The position numbers and the translations under genes are program-made. DNA of 64,000 nt, taken from Mycoplana azooxidifex (GTDB lineage: Bacteria > Pseudomonadota > Alphaproteobacteria > Rhizobiales > Rhizobiaceae). Below, in pieces: positions 60,226-64,000 of this stretch. Below the pieces are notes generated by a model. That model was not told the DNA's origin. It ran no database searches and saw nothing but the letters and a program-made list of their open reading frames with translations. The stretch lies in NCBI RefSeq assembly GCF_014196765.1, contig NZ_JACIEE010000005.1, positions 310,001-374,000 of the forward strand, in the 5' to 3' direction. Position 1 is the first letter of the stretch. Each line of letters begins with the position of its first letter.

Positions 60226-61641
60226 ATGGAACGCCTCTCCGCCTCGACCGACCTCCCGCCGTCCGTGGCCCGGCCGGCCTATGACCGGGCAGCACTTCGC
60301 CCGGGCATCGTCCACATCGGGCTTGGCGCCTTCCACCGGGCACATCAGGCGGTCTATACGCAACGCGCCCTCTCCGCGAGCTTCGGCCCCTGGGGCATCG
60401 TCGCGGTCAACCTGCGCTCGTCCGAGCCGGTCGAGGCATTGCAGAGCCAGGACGGCCTGCACTCCATCGTGGTCCGGGCACCGGAGAAAGACATAGCCGA
60501 GGTGATCGGCGCCGCGGTCGACTGGCTCTGCGCGGCACGGGATTGCGAAAAGGTGCTCGCCTATCTCGCAGATCCCGGCGTCCGCGTCGTGACGCTCACG
60601 GTTTCCGAAAAGGCCTATGGCCTGCATCCTGCGACAGGAGGCCTCGACACGACCCATCCCGCGGTGGCCGCCGACCTTGCCAATCCGCATGCCCCGACGG
60701 GCGTGCTCGGCTTCCTGGTCGAGGGGCTGGCGCTCCGCCGCGCAAGGGGCATCGCGCCCTACACCGTACTGTGCTGCGACAATCTCCCCTCCAACGGCAG
60801 GATCCTGCGCCGCCTGGTGCTCGAAATGGCCGAACGCCGCGACCAGGGTCTGACAGACTGGATCGCCGCCAACTGCACCTTTCCCTGCAGCATGGTCGAT
60901 CGCATCGTTCCCGCGGCCACGGAAGAGACACGATCGATCGCCAAACGCCTGCTCGGCGTCGAAGACAGCCTTGCGCTCGAGACGGAACCTTTCCTGCAAT
61001 GGGTGATCGAGGACGACTTCGTCTGCGGGCGTCCGGCATGGGAGGCCGGCGGCGCCATCTTCGCCGCCCAGGTCGAACCCTATGAGAAGATGAAGCTCAG
61101 GCTCCTCAACGGCTCGCACACCCTGATCGCCCATCTCGGCCTCCTGCACGGGCTGGAATGCGTGCGCGACGTGATGGCCGTGCCGGAGCTCGTCCGCCAG
61201 GTGCACCGGCACATGGAAGCCGTCGTCCCGACGCTCGACCCGGTGCCGGGCGTCGATCTCGACGAATACCAGGCCCAACTCCTCGCCCGCTTCGCCAACA
61301 AGGCGATCGCCCATCGCAACGTCCAGATCGCCATGGACTGCACGCAGAAGCTGCCACAGCGCATCTTCGCGCCGGCAGTCGAGGCGTTGAGGTCCGACAG
61401 CGATGCGGCCGCCTTCGCCCATGTCGTGGCGCTCTGGATCACGGCCGTCCGCAAGCGCATGGAAGCGGACGATCCGCGCCGGGACGAGATTCTGGAGGCC
61501 GCCCGGAACCTCGACACCGCGGACCCGTCCGCATCCTTCCTTGCGATCGGCGGACTGTTTCCCCCCGAGCTCGTTGCAGCCCGCGGCTGGCGCGACGCGA
61601 TCAACGCCGAACTGCAGGCGGCAGCGCCCGGCGCCCTTTAG
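60226..61641 (+). CDS. uxuB: Mannitol dehydrogenase-family oxidoreductase, probable fructuronate reductase
   Basis: 471 residues, polyol-specific long-chain dehydrogenase. N-terminal cofactor motif 'IVHIGLGAFHRAHQAVY', 'CDNLPSNG', and the catalytic KMKLRLLNGSHTLIAHLG with Lys, Asn and His. UxuB reduces D-fructuronate to D-mannonate with NADH; mannitol and altronate oxidoreductases are relatives. Position directly after uxuA in a hexuronate operon favours fructuronate reductase. The operon likely ends here, opposite a convergent gene. Confidence 0.88.
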   Translation: MERLSASTDLPPSVARPAYDRAALRPGIVHIGLGAFHRAHQAVYTQRALSASFGPWGIVAVNLRSSEPVEALQSQDGLHSIVVRAPEKDIAEVIGAAVDWLCAARDCEKVLAYLADPGVRVVTLTVSEKAYGLHPATGGLDTTHPAVAADLANPHAPTGVLGFLVEGLALRRARGIAPYTVLCCDNLPSNGRILRRLVLEMAERRDQGLTDWIAANCTFPCSMVDRIVPAATEETRSIAKRLLGVEDSLALETEPFLQWVIEDDFVCGRPAWEAGGAIFAAQVEPYEKMKLRLLNGSHTLIAHLGLLHGLECVRDVMAVPELVRQVHRHMEAVVPTLDPVPGVDLDEYQAQLLARFANKAIAHRNVQIAMDCTQKLPQRIFAPAVEALRSDSDAAAFAHVVALWITAVRKRMEADDPRRDEILEAARNLDTADPSASFLAIGGLFPPELVAARGWRDAINAELQAAAPGAL

Positions 61642-61668
61642 GCCGAGGCCTGCGGGCCGGCCATGGCC

Positions 61669-62604
61669 TCAACGGCCCGGCATCGGCGCACCGTTGCGCG
61701 GATATTCGATGTTGCCGGAGATCGCCGGACTGGCGTTCTCGACGGAATAATATCCGTATCCGCCGATCTCCACGTGGTTGTTGCTGATCGTCACGCCGGT
61801 GATCGGCCCGCCATTGGCGCGACCGTCGACATAGACCGGATAGCCGCTGTCGCCGAGCAGCAGGTTGCCGATCACCTTGACGTTGGCGATCGGGCCGAAG
61901 TCGTTCTTGATGAAGACGTCGGAGGTGTCGCGACCGATGACGGTGTTACCTTCGATCAGCACGCCGTTCTGGCCGCCCTGCACCGAGATGCCGTCATAGT
62001 GCGGGTCGGAGCCGGCCACCTCGAGGTCGTGGATATAGTTGCCCTTCACCGTACTGGCGCCGCCCTGCAGGACGATGCCGTTCTCCGACTTGGAGATGTC
62101 GTTGCCGCTGAAGTTGCCGCTGCCGAGGATGGCGGCGTTGGCGGTGCCGGAATAGCCCGGACCGGTGATGTCGTTGTTCTGGATGGTGACGTTCTTGGCA
62201 CCTTCGGCATCGATGCCCCAGCTGCCGCTGTACTTGATCACGCTGTTCTTGACCACGACGTTGTCGGCGGTGATGCGCAGCGTGCCGTTGATGATCGCGT
62301 TCTCGATCACCGTGCCGGCCTCCGTTATCTCCATCGGGCCGGTGTATTCCTCAAGGTTGATGCCTGGCGGAACGCCGGCGGTCGAGGCGTCCGGGAAGCC
62401 GGATGCGACAGCGTCTCTCACCAGGACGATCCCGCTACGTGCGCGTCCGTCTCCTGCGCCACTGGCCTGCGCAACCGAAAGCCAGGGCTCCGCATGCGGC
62501 GGCAGTTGATGACTGCCGGCCGGGCCCGGCGCCGCTACGATCAAGGCCACGGCCCCGAAGGATTTCGCAAGGCGCATCGCGGCAAGGCTGCATGACATGG
62601 GCAT
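61669..62604 (-). CDS. Exported right-handed parallel beta-helix protein
   Basis: 311 residues. A signal peptide (AAMRLAKSFGAVALIVAAPG) is followed by a linker and, from about 85, many beta-helix turns with Asn ladders: 'VIENAIINGTLRITADNVVVKNSVIKY', 'NVTIQNNDITG', 'NGIVLQGGASTVKGNYI', 'NGVLIEGNTVIG', 'NVKVIGNLLLG'. The fold is shared by pectate lyases, NosD-like proteins and alginate epimerases; no catalytic set can be assigned. The start at 62604 is chosen for the GGAGG nine bases upstream. It would act outside the cytoplasm, possibly on a uronate polymer given the neighbouring operon (inference). Confidence 0.75.
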   Translation of the reverse strand: MPMSCSLAAMRLAKSFGAVALIVAAPGPAGSHQLPPHAEPWLSVAQASGAGDGRARSGIVLVRDAVASGFPDASTAGVPPGINLEEYTGPMEITEAGTVIENAIINGTLRITADNVVVKNSVIKYSGSWGIDAEGAKNVTIQNNDITGPGYSGTANAAILGSGNFSGNDISKSENGIVLQGGASTVKGNYIHDLEVAGSDPHYDGISVQGGQNGVLIEGNTVIGRDTSDVFIKNDFGPIANVKVIGNLLLGDSGYPVYVDGRANGGPITGVTISNNHVEIGGYGYYSVENASPAISGNIEYPRNGAPMPGR

Positions 62605-62710
62605 GATCTTCACCCTCCCCCGAAAAGCCCGATTGTGTCGTATCTCTGCCCCGGAGGAAAGTTCGTAAAACACACCGTCGGTTGCGCCTAGCCTTTCAGA
62701 ACCGGACCGG

Positions 62711-63283
62711 CTAGCCGGCAAGCCAGCCGGTCACCTGTTCCAGGGTCCTCCGCTCCTGATCCGCTTCCATCGAGAACACCGGGCGAATGTCGGCCTGGGG
62801 GGCAAGCGATCCGATGATGTCGAGGCTGTCACCCAATCCGTAGCCGCCATGAGTGATGAACGGATGGACGACCTTGCCGGAAAGGTCGTGTGCCCGCAGG
62901 AAGGACCGGATGACGGGCGGCGCCGTCATGCCCCAGATCGGAAAGCCCAGATAGATCGTGTCGTACCGGCGAACGTCGGCCACGAAGTGGGAGAGCCCGG
63001 GCAAGGTACCGGCCGCGGTTTCCCGCCGGGCCTGGGCGACGGTCTCTTCGTAGTCCTCGGGATAAAGCGTGGCGGCCTCGATCTCGAAGAGGTCCGCCTC
63101 CCTCGCCCTCCGTATCTGGCGGGCAATGACCCGCGTGTTCCCGGTTCGCGAGAAACAGGCGACCAGCGTTCGGTTGGAACCCGTCCGCTCCTCGGATGCC
63201 GCGTTGCCTGCAGCGGCCATCAGGCCGGCCGCGGCGAGAGGCACGGCCTTCAGGAGACCACGCCTTGCAATGCCGTTCTGCAT
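62711..63283 (-). CDS. Tat-exported flavodoxin-family protein
   Basis: 190 residues. The N-terminus IARRGLLKAVPLAAAGLMAAAG is a twin-arginine signal; the rest is a long-type flavodoxin: 'LVACFSRTGNTRVIARQI' is the FMN phosphate loop, 'YDTIYLGFPIWGMTAPPVIRSFL' the 60s-type loop and 'PFITHGGYGLGDS' the 90s loop. Exported flavodoxins are rare; Tat export fits cofactor loading before transport. ATG at 63283 follows GGGAG. It is near and likely co-transcribed with the downstream-coded cupin fusion gene at the window edge. Confidence 0.8.
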   Translation of the reverse strand: MQNGIARRGLLKAVPLAAAGLMAAAGNAASEERTGSNRTLVACFSRTGNTRVIARQIRRAREADLFEIEAATLYPEDYEETVAQARRETAAGTLPGLSHFVADVRRYDTIYLGFPIWGMTAPPVIRSFLRAHDLSGKVVHPFITHGGYGLGDSLDIIGSLAPQADIRPVFSMEADQERRTLEQVTGWLAG

Positions 63284-63326
63284 TCGGTGGCTCCCTTTGG
63301 TTCCGCCAGACGCTTCAATCGGCACC

Positions 63327-64000
63327 TCAGTCAAGCTGGGAACCCTGATTGTAGTCTTCGTCGGCAACCTTCTCCATCCAGGTCACCACGCTGCCGTTCA
63401 GGGCTTCGGCGACGGCGAAATGCGTCATCGGTTCATTGGCCGAAGCGCCATGCCAGTGCTTCACGTGCGGCGGAATCCACACGACATCGCCCGGGCCGAC
63501 CTTCTCGACCGGCCCGCCCTCCTTCTGGACCCAGCCGCTGCCGGAGACGATGAAGAGCGTTTGCCCCAGCGGGTGCGTGTGCCAGGCCGTACGCGCGCCC
63601 GGCGAAAACGAAACCGTCGCCCCGCCGATCCGTGCCGGCGCATCGCCCTTGTAGAAACCGGAGGTCTCCACCCGGCCGGTGAAATACTGCTCCGGGGCGC
63701 TCGCCCGGCCTTCATTGGCGCGGATGACCTTCACGTCGCCCGCAGTCGGCTGCGCCGCCGAAGGTTCGGAGGAGGCAGCGCGGGTCTCGAACACGCGCTG
63801 CAGTACCGGCACTGCGGACATGGCCCTTGGCCAGCCCGCATAGAAGGCAACATGGGTGACGACCTCGGATGCCTCCGCGCGGCCAAGGCCATTGTCCATG
63901 GCGCGATTGGCATGGAAGGGCAGTTGCTCCGGCTGGCCGATGGCGATCAGCGCCGACATCGTCACCAGGCTGCGATCGCGCGCACTGAGATCGGGGCGCT
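63327..64000 (-). CDS. Carboxymuconolactone decarboxylase-cupin fusion protein (cut by window edge)
   Basis: The frame is open to the window end, so the N-terminus is missing. The visible part begins RPDLSARDRSLVTMSALIAI and 'EQLPFHANRAMDNGLGRAEASEVVTHVAFYAGWPRAMSA', the carboxymuconolactone decarboxylase/AhpD-like fold, then after a Ser/Ala linker a cupin: 'FSPGARTAWHTHPLGQTLFIVSGSGWVQKEG' and 'GDVVWIPPHVKHWHGA' with the metal-binding His residues. Such fusions act as decarboxylases or quinone/peroxide-handling proteins. The catalytic Cys pair of AhpD is not seen in the visible part. Confidence 0.85.
   Translation of the reverse strand, partial: RPDLSARDRSLVTMSALIAIGQPEQLPFHANRAMDNGLGRAEASEVVTHVAFYAGWPRAMSAVPVLQRVFETRAASSEPSAAQPTAGDVKVIRANEGRASAPEQYFTGRVETSGFYKGDAPARIGGATVSFSPGARTAWHTHPLGQTLFIVSGSGWVQKEGGPVEKVGPGDVVWIPPHVKHWHGASANEPMTHFAVAEALNGSVVTWMEKVADEDYNQGSQLD

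Overview
The window is GC-rich chromosomal or megaplasmid DNA from an alphaproteobacterium, most likely a member of the Rhizobiaceae/Rhizobiales. Grounds: many ABC and TRAP uptake operons with dedicated GntR/LacI/TetR regulators, several Tat-exported solute-binding proteins, an S21 protein with a long basic tail, a TGA-N9-TCA box of the RirA type upstream of a siderophore receptor, and mosaic palindromic intergenic elements of the kind known from Rhizobium and relatives. No tRNA, rRNA, CRISPR array, insertion sequence or prophage gene was seen. The assignment is inference from gene content.

Layout. 1-6335: start of a GntR regulator facing a polyamine-type ABC operon (ATPase, binding protein, two permeases) that runs on into an Asp/Glu/hydantoin racemase-like enzyme and a two-domain acetyltransferase. 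6373-20195: a BetI-like TetR regulator divergent from a trimethylamine-dehydrogenase-like flavoprotein, an MFS carrier, a CocE/NonD esterase, a complete Dpp-type ABC importer and an MttB-family protein without pyrrolysine; this looks like an undescribed uptake and N-demethylation system. 20299-20763: a small membrane protein. 20827-33747: a tetronate (threonate/erythronate) region with a CUT1 sugar-type ABC importer, denD, two SDRs, GntR, otnC, otnK, a LacI regulator and, divergently, ltnD and otnI; two inverted LacI-type operators lie between the divergent units. Together these genes would turn four-carbon sugar acids into dihydroxyacetone phosphate.

33758-37949: an RND efflux pump (membrane fusion protein and inner-membrane pump). 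38156-40237: a UvrD/Rep-type helicase. 40327-46401: a siderophore uptake operon (TonB receptor, Tat-exported binding protein, two FecCD permeases, ATPase) whose ATPase gene carries a one-base frameshift; a TenA-family gene is divergent. 47597-49121: a small basic protein behind an intrinsic terminator, rpsU with its stop codon inside a repeat, cspA, and a probable small RNA that shares promoter and 3' end sequence with cspA. 49322-49755: two overlapping small genes of unknown function.

49794-61641: a sugar-acid region with an enolase-superfamily dehydratase, three GntR regulators (one with two winged-helix domains), an Ldh-family dehydrogenase, a TRAP transporter, an L-idonate-type dehydrogenase, uxuA and a uxuB-like reductase; three different palindromes sit upstream of three of its transcription units. 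61669-64000: an exported beta-helix protein, a Tat-exported flavodoxin-like protein and a carboxymuconolactone decarboxylase-cupin fusion cut by the window edge.

Functional names rest on motif and family recognition by eye; no database search was made. Start codons were chosen by ribosome-binding site, overlap with the upstream gene, or family N-terminus, and this is stated where it changes the gene.
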